Below are positions 26,373-35,380 of a stretch of 64,000 bases of DNA, piece by piece (positions within the stretch are counted from its first letter, which is position 1; each line of letters opens with the position of its first letter). The stretch covers positions 372,001 through 436,000 of the forward strand of contig JAVDKK010000003.1 of the NCBI GenBank assembly GCA_030849945.1, written 5' to 3'. Below the pieces are notes generated by a model. That model searched no databases and had not been told where the DNA came from. It worked only from the letters and a program-made list of their open reading frames with translations. Position numbers and translations under genes: made by a program. Origin of the DNA: Schauerella fraxinea. Its GTDB lineage: Bacteria; Pseudomonadota; Gammaproteobacteria; Burkholderiales; Burkholderiaceae_B.

Positions 26373-26492
26373 ATGTCAGCACGAGTGAGAACCATCCTTC
26401 TCCTTGCGCTCGGCATACCTACTTGCTGTTGGCCGCGCCACAAGCGTGTGTTGCCAAAGCTTCCATTTCGACCTCCGGCGTTCCACCCTTGA
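26373..26492 (+). CDS. Possible ilv leader peptide
   Basis: A 39-codon frame from the ATG at 26373 begins MSARVRTILLLALGIP. Within eight codons six encode Ile or Leu, using CTT and ATA codons that are uncommon in this GC-rich genome. It lies in the leader upstream of acetolactate synthase, as attenuator peptides of branched-chain operons do. A clear ribosome-binding site and a terminator hairpin with a U-run could not be found. A 7-bp hairpin (ATGACTC/GAGTCAT, 26553-26569) and TGCCG/CGGCA (26613-26626) are the best structures. The remainder of 26234-26673 is otherwise empty. Confidence 0.35.
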   Translation: MSARVRTILLLALGIPTCCWPRHKRVLPKLPFRPPAFHP

Positions 26493-26673
26493 GGGACGCT
26501 CGCGCTACGTTCTCGACGAATGCGTGCCGGGTCGGCAAGGTGTCCAGGTGGCATGACTCCGTGAGTCATCAAGCGCTGGATCATGTTGCTGGTGCCGGTT
26601 CAAGTTCAGTTTGCTGCCGTTTTCGGCACGACGATCGGGAGGGTGGAGCCGGTACTGAAAGGAAAGACTGATC

Positions 26674-28386
26674 ATGGAACTCAATGGCGCCGATATCGTC
26701 GTGCGTTGTCTGGCTGAAGAAGGCGTTGAACACGTTTTCGGCTATCCCGGCGGCGCAGTGCTCTATATCTACGACGCAATCTTCAAGCAAGACAAATTCC
26801 AGCATATCCTGGTGCGCCACGAGCAAGCTGCCGTGCACGCCGCGGATGCCTATTCGCGCTCGTCCAATAAAGTCGGCGTCTGCATCGTAACGAGCGGACC
26901 TGGCGTGACGAATGCCGTGACCGGTATCGCCACCGCCTATATGGACTCCATTCCGATGGTGATCATCAGCGGTCAGGTGCCTACGGCTGCGATCGGCGAA
27001 GACGCCTTCCAGGAGTGCGACACGGTGGGGATCACCCGGCCGTGCGTGAAGCACAACTTCCTGGTGCGCGACGTCAAGGATCTGGCCGACACGATCCGCC
27101 GCGCGTTTTACATCGCGCGCACCGGTCGTCCCGGCCCCGTTCTGGTGGATATCCCCAAGGACATCACGCTCACGCCGGCAAAGTATTCGCCGCCGAAGGG
27201 TGAGATCACGATGCGCTCCTATGCGCCCGTGAACAAGGGCCACCAAGGGCAAATCAAGAAAGCCGTGCAGATGCTGTTGGCTGCCGAGCGGCCGATGATC
27301 TACTCGGGCGGCGGTGTGATTCTGTCCAACGCCTCGGAAGAATTGACCACGCTGGTCAAGCAGCTCGGCGCGCCGTGCACCAATACGCTGATGGGACTGG
27401 GCGCGTTTGCGGCCAGCGAGCGTCAGTTCGTGGGCATGCCCGGCATGCACGGCACGTATGAAGCCAACATGGCCATGCAGCACTGCGATGTGCTGTTGGC
27501 CATCGGCGCGCGCTTCGATGACCGCGTGATCGGCAATACGAAGCATTTTGCCCAGAACGCCCGCAAGATCATTCACATCGACATCGACCCGTCGTCCATT
27601 TCCAAGCGCGTGCGCGTGGATGTGCCGATCGTGGGCAATGTGAAGGATGTGTTGCAGGAACTGATCGTCCAATATCAGGCGGCTGCCGAGACGACCAAAC
27701 CGGCGCCGATCGATAAGTGGTGGGAGCAGGTCGAAACCTGGCGCGGCAAGCAGTGCCTGGTCTACGCCAATTCCGATGAAGTCATCAAGCCGCAATACGT
27801 GGTCGAGAAGCTGTGCGAAATCACGGGCGGCAACGCCTTCGTGACCTCGGACGTCGGCCAGCATCAGATGTGGGCCGCGCAGTACTACCGATTCGACAAG
27901 CCGCGCCGTTGGATCAATTCCGGCGGCCTGGGCACGATGGGCGTGGGATTGCCATACGCCATGGGCGTGCAGATGGCCAATCCGGGCCACGATGTGGCCT
28001 GCGTAACCGGCGAAGCCTCGATTCAAATGAACATCCAGGAATTGTCGACCTGCAAGCAGTATGGGTTGACGCCGAAGATCGTCTGTTTGAACAACCGTTT
28101 CCTGGGCATGGTGCGCCAGTGGCAACAGATCGATTACGGCTCGCGCTATTCCGAGTCGTACATGGATTCGCTGCCCGACTTTGTCAAAGTCGCCGAAGCC
28201 TATGGCCATATGGGCATGCGCATCGACAAACCGGCCGATGTGGAGCCGGCGCTGCGCGAAGCGTTCAAGCACAAGGACCGACTGGTATTCATGGACTTCA
28301 TCACCGACCGGACGGAAAACGTCTGGCCGATGGTCAAGGCCGGCCGCGGGTTGACCGAGATGTTGCTCGGTTCGGAAGATCTGTAA
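26674..28386 (+). CDS. ilvB: Acetolactate synthase large (catalytic) subunit
   Basis: A 570-residue thiamine-diphosphate enzyme for the first common step of valine, leucine and isoleucine synthesis. MELNGADIVVRCLAEEGVEH and FGYPGGAVLYIYDAI start the pyrimidine domain, the catalytic glutamate is in RHEQAAVHAADAY, and the C-terminal domain carries NRFLGMVRQWQ. The length is normal. It is followed after 10 bases by the regulatory subunit and then by ilvC, the usual betaproteobacterial operon. It is equivalent to ilvI of E. coli. Confidence 0.96.
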   Translation: MELNGADIVVRCLAEEGVEHVFGYPGGAVLYIYDAIFKQDKFQHILVRHEQAAVHAADAYSRSSNKVGVCIVTSGPGVTNAVTGIATAYMDSIPMVIISGQVPTAAIGEDAFQECDTVGITRPCVKHNFLVRDVKDLADTIRRAFYIARTGRPGPVLVDIPKDITLTPAKYSPPKGEITMRSYAPVNKGHQGQIKKAVQMLLAAERPMIYSGGGVILSNASEELTTLVKQLGAPCTNTLMGLGAFAASERQFVGMPGMHGTYEANMAMQHCDVLLAIGARFDDRVIGNTKHFAQNARKIIHIDIDPSSISKRVRVDVPIVGNVKDVLQELIVQYQAAAETTKPAPIDKWWEQVETWRGKQCLVYANSDEVIKPQYVVEKLCEITGGNAFVTSDVGQHQMWAAQYYRFDKPRRWINSGGLGTMGVGLPYAMGVQMANPGHDVACVTGEASIQMNIQELSTCKQYGLTPKIVCLNNRFLGMVRQWQQIDYGSRYSESYMDSLPDFVKVAEAYGHMGMRIDKPADVEPALREAFKHKDRLVFMDFITDRTENVWPMVKAGRGLTEMLLGSEDL

Positions 28387-28396
28387 GGAAGCAACC

Positions 28397-28888
28397 ATGA
28401 AACACGTGATTTCCGTGCTGCTCGAAAACGAGCCCGGTGCGCTGTCCCGCGTCGTCGGTTTGTTCTCCGCACGTGGCTACAACATCGAAACCCTGACCGT
28501 GGCGCCTACCGAGGATTCCACCTTGTCACGCATGACCATCGTGACCACCGGATCGGACGAAGTGATCGAACAGATCACCAAGCATCTGAACCGTCTCGTG
28601 GACGTGGTGAAGGTGGTCGATCTGACCGAAGGCCCGCATATCGAGCGCGAATTGATGCTCGTAAAAGTGCGTGCCGTCGGCAAGGAGCGCGACGAGATGA
28701 AGCGCATGGCCGAGATCTTTCGCGGCCGCATCATCGACGTCACCGACAAGACATATACGGTGGAACTCACCGGCGTGCAGGAAAAGATTCAGGCATTTCT
28801 CGAGGCGCTCGATCGCAGCGCCATCCTGGAAACGGTCCGCACTGGCGTGTCGGGCATCGGTCGTGGCGAACGCGTCCTAAAGCTGTAA
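28397..28888 (+). CDS. ilvH: Acetolactate synthase small (regulatory) subunit
   Basis: A 163-residue protein with an N-terminal ACT domain (MKHVISVLLENEPGALSRVV, then GLFSARGYNIETLTVAPTED) and the C-terminal family domain (GRIIDVTDKTYTVELTG). It binds valine and confers feedback inhibition on the catalytic subunit encoded just upstream. Length and order match ilvH/ilvN. Confidence 0.97.
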   Translation: MKHVISVLLENEPGALSRVVGLFSARGYNIETLTVAPTEDSTLSRMTIVTTGSDEVIEQITKHLNRLVDVVKVVDLTEGPHIERELMLVKVRAVGKERDEMKRMAEIFRGRIIDVTDKTYTVELTGVQEKIQAFLEALDRSAILETVRTGVSGIGRGERVLKL

Positions 28889-28969
28889 CCCATAGGCCGG
28901 CCAGCCGGTTACGGTGCGCCGCGCCGTCCCTGTTTTGAAGCATCTATCAAATTATTCTGGAGCAAGACA

Positions 28970-29986
28970 ATGAAGGTTTTCTACGACAAAGACTGCGACC
29001 TCTCCCTCGTCAAGGGTAAAACCGTCGCCATCATCGGCTACGGCTCGCAAGGTCACGCCCACGCCCTGAACCTGCATGAGTCGGGTGTCAACGTTGTAGT
29101 CGGTCTGCGCAAGGATGGCGCGTCGTGGAGCAAGGCTGCCAATGCCGGCCTGCAGGTCAAGGAAGTGGCCGAAGCCGTCAAGGGCGCCGATCTGGTCATG
29201 ATCCTGTTGCCCGACGAAAACATCGCTCAGGTCTACAAGAGTGAAGTGCACAGCAACATCAAGGCTGGCGCCGCGCTGGCCTTCGCCCACGGTTTCAACG
29301 TGCACTACGGCCAGGTCGTGCCGCGCGAAGATATCGACGTCATCATGATCGCCCCGAAGGCGCCGGGTCACACCGTGCGCGGTACGTACTCGCAAGGTGG
29401 CGGCGTGCCGGCTCTGGTGGCCGTGCACCAAGACAAATCGGGTTCGGCTCGCGACATCGGTCTGTCGTACGCCTGCGCTATCGGTAGCGGCCGCGCCGGC
29501 ATCATCGAAACCAACTTCCGCGAAGAAACCGAAACCGACCTGTTCGGCGAGCAAGCCGTGTTGTGCGGCGGTACCGTCGAACTGATCAAAGCCGGTTTCG
29601 AAACGCTGGTGGAAGCCGGCTACGCGCCCGAAATGGCGTACTTCGAGTGCCTGCACGAACTCAAGCTGATCGTCGACCTGATCTATGAAGGCGGTATCGC
29701 CAACATGAACTACTCGATTTCGAACAACGCCGAATTCGGCGAGTACGAAACGGGTCCGCGCATCGTCACCGACGAAACGCGCAAAGCCATGCGCGAGTGC
29801 CTGGCCAACATCCAGACCGGCGAATATGCCAAGAAGTTCATCCTGGAAAGCGCGGCCGGCGCCCCGACCCTGACCTCGCGTCGTCGTATCAACGCCGAAT
29901 CGCAGATCGAACAAGTCGGCGGCAAGCTGCGCGCCATGATGCCCTGGATCGCGGCCAACAAGTTGGTCGACAAGTCGAAGAACTGA
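28970..29986 (+). CDS. ilvC: Ketol-acid reductoisomerase
   Basis: A 338-residue class I enzyme that isomerises and reduces acetolactate with NADPH. The Rossmann motif is IIGYGSQGHAHALNL. The active-site region AFAHGFNVHYG and the Mg-binding helices with ETDLFGEQ and LHELKLIVDLIYEGG are present. It is the third gene of the ilv operon and has a good ribosome-binding site (GGAG). A terminator hairpin follows at 30048. Confidence 0.98.
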   Translation: MKVFYDKDCDLSLVKGKTVAIIGYGSQGHAHALNLHESGVNVVVGLRKDGASWSKAANAGLQVKEVAEAVKGADLVMILLPDENIAQVYKSEVHSNIKAGAALAFAHGFNVHYGQVVPREDIDVIMIAPKAPGHTVRGTYSQGGGVPALVAVHQDKSGSARDIGLSYACAIGSGRAGIIETNFREETETDLFGEQAVLCGGTVELIKAGFETLVEAGYAPEMAYFECLHELKLIVDLIYEGGIANMNYSISNNAEFGEYETGPRIVTDETRKAMRECLANIQTGEYAKKFILESAAGAPTLTSRRRINAESQIEQVGGKLRAMMPWIAANKLVDKSKN

Positions 29987-30047
29987 TCGCGGGCAGCCGC
30001 TTCCGCCGCTTTGCGCGGCGAGAGGGCGGCGCCGCGTGCTTCGAAAG

Positions 30048-30082
30048 AACGGCATGTCTCGGCGGACGGGACATGCCGTTTT
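30048..30082 (+). terminator. Terminator of the ilv operon
   Basis: Eleven-bp arms AACGGCATGTC and GACATGCCGTT around an 11-base loop are followed by a short T run. It lies between ilvC and pssA. Confidence 0.75.
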
Positions 30083-30130
30083 GCTTGGCCTCCGTGATAA
30101 AGTCCCCGCAATTACAGCTAATACTCAGCC

Positions 30131-30901
30131 ATGGCCCAAACCCCTTTGCGTGATCCCGAACTCCGGCGCCGCAGCATTTACTTGCTGCCCAATGCCTTTA
30201 CGACCGCAGCGCTCTTCGCCGGCTTCTATGCTGTCGTGCAGGCGATCAACGGCCGATTCGAAGCCGCCGCGATCGCGATTTTCGCGGCCATGGTGCTCGA
30301 CGGTATGGACGGGCGCGTGGCGCGGCTGACGAATACGCAGTCTGCGTTCGGCGAGCAATACGATTCGCTGTCGGACATGGTGTCGTTCGGCGTGGCGCCC
30401 GCATTGGTGATGTATGTGTGGGTGCTCAACGACCTGGGCCGGTGGGGCTGGCTGGCGGCGTTCGTGTATGTGGCAGGTGCCGCGTTGCGGTTGGCGCGGT
30501 TCAATACCAACATCGCGGTGGTCGATAAACGGTTTTTCCAGGGGCTGCCCAGCCCATCGGCGGCCGCGCTCATTGCCGGTTTCGTCTGGCTGGCGGTCGA
30601 TAATAAGCTCAATCTGCAATACGGCTTTCTGGCCTGGACGGGTTTTGCCATCACCATGTATGCCGGTATCGCCATGGTGACCAATGCGCCGTTCTACAGC
30701 GGCAAGAGCTTCGCGCTCGGCCGCAGCGTGCCGTTTTGGGTGTTGCTGCTGGTGGTGGCGGTATTCGTATTCGTCTCCAGCGATCCTCCGGTGGTGCTGT
30801 TCGCACTCTTCGTGATCTACGGCCTGTCGGGCTGGGTGGTCTGGCTGTGGCGCTGGAACCGCGCCCGCAAGCTGGTGGATGGCCGCCGCCGCACAATTTG
30901 A
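30131..30901 (+). CDS. pssA: CDP-diacylglycerol-serine O-phosphatidyltransferase
   Basis: A 256-residue membrane enzyme that makes phosphatidylserine, the precursor of phosphatidylethanolamine. The CDP-alcohol phosphatidyltransferase motif DG-x2-GR...G-x3-D-x3-D is seen in LDGMDGRVARLTN and GEQYDSLSDMVSFG, with about seven hydrophobic helices. It is a multi-spanning type II Pss, unlike the peripheral E. coli enzyme. The position after ilvC is conserved in Bordetella-like genomes. Confidence 0.95.
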   Translation: MAQTPLRDPELRRRSIYLLPNAFTTAALFAGFYAVVQAINGRFEAAAIAIFAAMVLDGMDGRVARLTNTQSAFGEQYDSLSDMVSFGVAPALVMYVWVLNDLGRWGWLAAFVYVAGAALRLARFNTNIAVVDKRFFQGLPSPSAAALIAGFVWLAVDNKLNLQYGFLAWTGFAITMYAGIAMVTNAPFYSGKSFALGRSVPFWVLLLVVAVFVFVSSDPPVVLFALFVIYGLSGWVVWLWRWNRARKLVDGRRRTI

Positions 30902-30904
30902 TGC

Positions 30905-30938
30905 TCAAAAAAAACAGCGCCTTTTGGCGCTGTTTTTT
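30905..30938 (+). terminator. Terminator after pssA
   Basis: CAGCGCC, loop TTTT, GGCGCTG flanked by A8 and T6 runs. It can serve pssA on the plus strand and the convergent lipoprotein gene on the minus strand. Confidence 0.92.
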
Positions 30939-31003
30939 ATTCGTGCGTTGTTTTGACGAAGGCACGGTGTTCATCGATAGCGCCTGCCGCCAAACGGATG
31001 CTT

Positions 31004-31558
31004 TCAGTTATTGCTCCAGTCGCTGCGGTCGTCCCAGAGCGGGTCGGGCCCCGGGTGGAAGCGGGTGACCTGATCGCCGTTGGGACCCATATACACGTAC
31101 ATCAGCGAGTTCCAGCTGTTAAATTGCCGATAACGGTACGCCCATACCACCTGGCGCACGCTGGGCAAGCCCACGGCGTCGATCTCGGCGGGCGGGCCGA
31201 ACTCGCAGCGCACGCGATCCGGCGTCCAGACACCTTCGCGCAGCACCTCGAAGTGGCTGTCGACCAGGATCGGTTTGACGCCATCGGTGCGGCCATCGGG
31301 GCCCACGTTGGTGGCCCACGCGTATTGCCCCATGGGTTGTTGGGACCAGATCAGGCGCTCACCGCCGCCGGCGATGGGGCAGGTCATCTTGGGCTTGCCG
31401 TAGGCGGCCTGCGCCTCGGCCACGCTGGCACCGGGCGGCACGTTGGGGATCGCGCAGGCGGCCAGCAGGGCGGCCGCGGTGGCGACAGCCGCCAGTTTGC
31501 CGCCCCGACAGAAGGCGGCGCGGTATTGCTTGGGCATGGGCAGGACGGGTATTAACAT
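31004..31558 (-). CDS. Lipoprotein of unknown function (SmpA/BamE-like beginning)
   Basis: A 184-residue protein from the ATG at 31558, which has GGAG seven bases upstream. The signal sequence ends in the lipobox LLAACAIPN, so the mature protein is a lipid-anchored periplasmic or outer-membrane protein. The opening VPPGASVAEAQAAYGKP resembles the start of BamE/SmpA-fold domains (GMTRAQVLAALGSP type), and a second unit near DRVRCEFGPPAEI looks like another copy. The end WAYRYRQFNSWNSLMYVYMG supports a small beta domain. The function is unknown. Confidence 0.8.
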   Translation of the reverse strand: MLIPVLPMPKQYRAAFCRGGKLAAVATAAALLAACAIPNVPPGASVAEAQAAYGKPKMTCPIAGGGERLIWSQQPMGQYAWATNVGPDGRTDGVKPILVDSHFEVLREGVWTPDRVRCEFGPPAEIDAVGLPSVRQVVWAYRYRQFNSWNSLMYVYMGPNGDQVTRFHPGPDPLWDDRSDWSNN

Positions 31559-31632
31559 GGTGCGTCTCCGCAAGGTCGGCCGTCGGTTTTGCAACGTTCC
31601 GCCTTCGATGGTGGGTGGCATGGGCGGAATAT

Positions 31633-31661
31633 CCGTCCAATATGCTGTTTTACGCTATACT
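31633..31661 (+). promoter_or_regulatory. Candidate rpsO promoter
   Basis: A TATACT -10 box at 31656-31661 lies about 120 bases upstream of rpsO. The -35 region around 31633 is a poor match. The 31559-31784 spacer holds no other gene. Confidence 0.4.
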
Positions 31662-31784
31662 CGCTGATGCACTCGACTGCGTGTGCATGCATTGGATGCG
31701 CGCTTCTGGGTTCGCATCGATTTTATTCCTGAAACTCACGTCTGGGCACCTCGGCCCTGACGCCTGTCCGAAGAGGTCATTACA

Positions 31785-32054
31785 ATGTCCGTAGCTGACA
31801 TCAAGAAAGCCGATATCGTCACGCAATTCCAACGCGCGCAAGGCGATACCGGTTCCCCCGAAGTTCAGGTGGCTCTGCTCACCGCCCGCATCAATGAATT
31901 GACGGGTCACTTCAAAGCTCACATGAAGGATCACCATTCGCGCCGCGGTCTGCTGCGCATGGTCAGCCGTCGCCGCAAATTGCTGGATTACCTCAAGGGC
32001 CGCAACCCCGATTCGTACCGCGCTCTGATCGAAAAACTCGGTCTGCGCAAGTGA
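31785..32054 (+). CDS. rpsO: 30S ribosomal protein S15
   Basis: An 89-residue protein, exactly the family length. GDTGSPEVQVALLTARINEL and HFKAHMKDHHSRRGLLRMVS include the conserved 16S rRNA-binding residues (GSPE, HHSRRGL). It binds the central domain of 16S rRNA early in assembly of the small subunit. It is followed by pnp, as in most proteobacteria. Confidence 0.99.
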   Translation: MSVADIKKADIVTQFQRAQGDTGSPEVQVALLTARINELTGHFKAHMKDHHSRRGLLRMVSRRRKLLDYLKGRNPDSYRALIEKLGLRK

Positions 32055-32080
32055 TCGGCGGGGTCTCAACCCCATGACAC

Positions 32081-32124
32081 AACCGTGGTCGGTGCGATAT
32101 TCGTCGCGCCGACCACGGTTTTTC
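32081..32124 (+). terminator. rpsO-pnp intercistronic hairpin (terminator/processing site)
   Basis: A long stem with 16-base arms, AACCGTGGTCGGTGCG against CGCGCCGACCACGGTT, with an 8-base loop and a T4 run. It lies between rpsO and pnp. In E. coli the corresponding region ends part of rpsO transcription and is the RNase III site through which PNPase controls its own mRNA. Confidence 0.8.
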
Positions 32125-32144
32125 ATTTGTAAGGATCATTCGTC

Positions 32145-34328
32145 ATGTTCAATAAAGTGACCAAATCGTTTCAGTACGGCGAACATACCGTCGTGCTCGA
32201 AACCGGCGAAATCGCACGCCAAGCCTCCGGCGCGGTGTTGGTTTCGATCGAAGACACCGTTGTGCTGGCCACCGTTGTGGCTCGCAAAGAAGCAAAACCC
32301 GGTCAGGATTTCTTCCCGCTGACCGTCGACTACATCGAAAAAACCTACGCAGCTGGCCGCATCCCCGGTGGATTCTTCAAGCGCGAAGGCAAGCCGTCCG
32401 AAAAAGAAACGCTGACGTCGCGTTTGATCGACCGTCCGCTGCGCCCGCTGTTCCCGGAAGGCTTCTACAACGAAGTGCAAGTGGTCTTGCACGTGTTGTC
32501 GGTCAACCCTGAAATCGACCCCGATATCGCCGCCATGATCGGCGCATCGGCAGCCTTGGCCATCTCGGGTATTCCGTTCAATGGCCCCATCGGTGCGGCG
32601 CGCGTCGGCTACATCGACGGTCAATACGTGCTGAACCCCGTCGCTTCGAAGTTGAAAACCTCGAAGATGGATCTGGTTGTGGCCGGTACCGAAACGGCCG
32701 TGCTGATGGTCGAATCGGAAGCCGATCAGCTGTCCGAAGAAATCATGTTGGGCGGCGTGGTGTTCGGTCACGAACAAATGCAAACCGCGATCAACACGAT
32801 CCACGAACTGGTGCGTGAAGCCGGCAAGCCGGAATGGACGTGGCAAGCCGCGGCCAAGAACGAGCCGCTGATCGCTACGGTCACCTCGACCGCGCAAGAC
32901 GGCCTGAACGCCGCCTACCAGATTCGCGAAAAGCAAGCCCGTACGACCAAGCTGCGTGAAGTGTATGCACAGGTCAAGGCTGCCGCTGCCGAGCAGGCTG
33001 CTGCCACTGGCGCCAAGGTCGACAACGTCGAGATCGAAAACATCCTGTTCGATCTGGAAGCCAAGATCGTGCGCGGTCAGATCCTGAGCGGCGAGCCCCG
33101 TATCGACGGTCGCGACACCCGCACGGTGCGTCCGATCAGCGTGCGTCTGGGCGTGTTGCCCCGCGCGCACGGTAGCGCCTTGTTCACGCGTGGCGAAACC
33201 CAGGCGTTGGTCATCGCCACGCTGGGCACCAAGCAAGATGAGCAAATCATCGATGCGTTGATGGGCGAGTACCGCGACCGCTTCATGCTGCACTACAACA
33301 TGCCTCCGTTCGCCACTGGCGAAACGGGCCGCATCGGTGTGCCGAAGCGCCGCGAAATCGGTCATGGCCGTCTGGCCAAGCGTTCGCTGATCAAGCTGTT
33401 GCCCGAACCCGCTGATTTCCAATACACGATTCGCCTCGTGTCGGAAATCACCGAGTCCAACGGCTCCTCGTCGATGGCATCGGTGTGCGGCGGTTCGCTG
33501 GCCATGATGGACGCCGGTGTGCCGATCAAGGATCACGTGGCCGGTGTCGCCATGGGCTTGATCCTGGACGACGGCAAGTTTGCCGTGCTGACCGACATTC
33601 TGGGTGACGAAGATCACCTGGGCGACATGGACTTCAAGGTTGCGGGTACCGACAACGGCATCACCGCGCTGCAGATGGACATCAAGATCCAGGGCATCAC
33701 CAAGGAAATCATGCAAGTGGCACTGGCGCAAGCGCGCGAAGGCCGTCTGCACATCCTGAGCAAGATGCGTGAATCGCTCGACGGTACGCGTACCGAATTG
33801 TCGGCTTTCGCACCGCGCATGATCACGGTCAAGATCAATCCGGAAAAAATCCGCGACGTGATCGGTAAGGGCGGTGCCACGATTCGTGCACTGACCGAAG
33901 AAACCGGTACGCAGATCGACATCGGCGACGACGGCACCATCGTCATCTCCAGCGTCGACCTCGACCGCGCCGAAGATGCCAAGCGCCGCATCGTCGAGCT
34001 CACCGCCGACGTGGAAGTGGGTCAAGTCTACGAAGGCGCCGTGCTGCGTCTGCTGGACTTCGGCGCCATCGTGCAAGTGCTGCCGGGCCGTGACGGTCTG
34101 CTGCACATCTCCGAAATCGCCAACTACCGCATCGCGAACATCAACGATGTGCTGAAGGTGGGTCAACACGTTCGCGTGAAGATCATCGAAGCCGACGACA
34201 AGGGCCGTCTGCGCCTGTCGATCAAGGCCATCGGCGGTATCGAAGCCCAGCAACCCGCGGCCGCTGCGGCTGACGCGGCACCTGCTGACGCACCTGCTAC
34301 CGACGCACCGGCACCGCAAAACGTCTAA
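32145..34328 (+). CDS. pnp: Polyribonucleotide nucleotidyltransferase (PNPase)
   Basis: A 727-residue 3'-5' phosphorolytic exoribonuclease. Two RNase PH-like domains (first opening RQASGAVLVSIEDTVVLATV, second with LPRAHGSALFTRGETQAL) flank a helical linker. They are followed by a KH domain (IGKGGATIRALTEETG) and an S1 domain (GQVYEGAVLRLLDFGAIVQV). The C-terminal 25 residues are alanine/proline/aspartate-rich. It acts in the trimeric exosome-like ring and in the degradosome. Confidence 0.99.
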   Translation: MFNKVTKSFQYGEHTVVLETGEIARQASGAVLVSIEDTVVLATVVARKEAKPGQDFFPLTVDYIEKTYAAGRIPGGFFKREGKPSEKETLTSRLIDRPLRPLFPEGFYNEVQVVLHVLSVNPEIDPDIAAMIGASAALAISGIPFNGPIGAARVGYIDGQYVLNPVASKLKTSKMDLVVAGTETAVLMVESEADQLSEEIMLGGVVFGHEQMQTAINTIHELVREAGKPEWTWQAAAKNEPLIATVTSTAQDGLNAAYQIREKQARTTKLREVYAQVKAAAAEQAAATGAKVDNVEIENILFDLEAKIVRGQILSGEPRIDGRDTRTVRPISVRLGVLPRAHGSALFTRGETQALVIATLGTKQDEQIIDALMGEYRDRFMLHYNMPPFATGETGRIGVPKRREIGHGRLAKRSLIKLLPEPADFQYTIRLVSEITESNGSSSMASVCGGSLAMMDAGVPIKDHVAGVAMGLILDDGKFAVLTDILGDEDHLGDMDFKVAGTDNGITALQMDIKIQGITKEIMQVALAQAREGRLHILSKMRESLDGTRTELSAFAPRMITVKINPEKIRDVIGKGGATIRALTEETGTQIDIGDDGTIVISSVDLDRAEDAKRRIVELTADVEVGQVYEGAVLRLLDFGAIVQVLPGRDGLLHISEIANYRIANINDVLKVGQHVRVKIIEADDKGRLRLSIKAIGGIEAQQPAAAAADAAPADAPATDAPAPQNV

Positions 34329-34348
34329 CCAGACCTTTGCCACGCTGA

Positions 34349-34376
34349 AAACGGCGCCTTCGGGCGCCGTTTTTTC
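34349..34376 (+). terminator. Terminator after pnp
   Basis: AACGGCGCC, tetraloop TTCG, GGCGCCGTT followed by a T run. It is a canonical intrinsic terminator. Confidence 0.95.
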
Positions 34377-34469
34377 GTTTGTGCAATCGATGGGAGGTGC
34401 TTGGCCCGCTGCACCGGTTTGCCGCGATGGTTATGCGGTGCCGGTTAGTGGCATCGGCTTCGCGGCACT

Positions 34470-34605
34470 GGCTTCTTTGCCGGCGCTGAACCGCTGCCGC
34501 TGATTATCTTCCGTCGCTTCGCTGCTGCCGCTGATCTTCTGCCGATTATCTTCTTCCGATTAGCTGCTGCCGCTGGGCCGCACCGTTGTGCGGTACAGTT
34601 TCGCG
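34470..34605. repeat. Degenerate CTGCCGCTGATTATCTTC repeat tract
   Basis: Imperfect copies of CTGCCGCTGATTATCTTC-like units, such as GCTGCCGCTGATCTTCTGCC and GATTATCTTCTTCCGATTAG, fill the spacer between the pnp terminator and the lipoprotein start. No reading frame here looks coding. Confidence 0.55.
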
Positions 34606-34636
34606 CATCGGAATCAAACCTGGGAGCCCGTCGGCT

Positions 34637-35365
34637 GTGCGACGTCTCGCCATCCTGATGTTGTGTTGCATGAACCTCGGCGCCTGTATGACGCCCGTGG
34701 GCGATCGGGTGGCGCCCGTGGATGGACGAGGCCCGCGTACCGAAGCCATGTCGGCGGATCAACTGGGCCAGACCGATTTCAATCGCACCGTCAGCATTGC
34801 GCTGCGCGACGATCTGGCGAGCCTGTATGTGCTCGCCGACAAGCTCTACCGGCGCAATCCGCGCGAATGGCACAAGTCCGGCGCCGCCAGTCGCGAAGCG
34901 GCCGTGCGGGTATTGAAGCAGGATATCGAGAACGGTGTGCCGCCCGTCGATCTGGCGTCGTTGCGCGACATTCAGATCCTTGCTGTATCGTTGGATCCAG
35001 CCTATCAAGGCGATCGCGCACGCGCCTTCATCTATGGACTGGCCGATACGATCATTGCGGCTCACAATGGCAAGCTGCGGTTTTACGCTGCCGATATTCT
35101 GGATGGCGGGCGCGTGTATAACGCGGCGCGCAACGTCGAGGCGGCGGCATGGATGCTCGCCACGCGGCGCGATGGACAAGGGCAGTTGCTGCTGTTGGCC
35201 AACGAAAAAAGCGATGAGATCGTCAATCTCAGTTTCGAGCGTGAGTTCGGCGCCATCATCGGCCGCCTCGATTTGATCGCAAACCTGCTGGGTGAGAATT
35301 CCCGGCGTATCGGCATCAACTATGCACAGGGTTTGATGCTGTTCAACTTTTTGCCCGTGCGCTGA
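34637..35365 (+). CDS. Lipoprotein of unknown function
   Basis: A 242-residue protein from the GTG at 34637, which has GGGAGC about 10 bases upstream. A short signal sequence MRRLAILMLCCMNLGACM carries the lipobox LGAC, so the mature protein starts at that cysteine. The remainder is helical, with FNRTVSIALRDDLASLYVLA and RVYNAARNVEAAAWMLATRR, and has no domain that I recognise. It lies 15 bases before the threonine dehydratase gene and may be co-transcribed with it. Confidence 0.82.
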   Translation: MRRLAILMLCCMNLGACMTPVGDRVAPVDGRGPRTEAMSADQLGQTDFNRTVSIALRDDLASLYVLADKLYRRNPREWHKSGAASREAAVRVLKQDIENGVPPVDLASLRDIQILAVSLDPAYQGDRARAFIYGLADTIIAAHNGKLRFYAADILDGGRVYNAARNVEAAAWMLATRRDGQGQLLLLANEKSDEIVNLSFEREFGAIIGRLDLIANLLGENSRRIGINYAQGLMLFNFLPVR

Positions 35366-35380
35366 ATTCTGGAATCCAAC

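Noticed and set aside
26581..28398. 600-codon minus-strand frame opposite ilvB
   Set aside because: Antisense shadow of the acetolactate synthase gene with implausible composition.
32136..34343. Open minus-strand frame of more than 700 codons opposite pnp
   Set aside because: It is the antisense shadow of pnp, histidine/valine-rich with no family resemblance, and arises from GC-rich codon usage.
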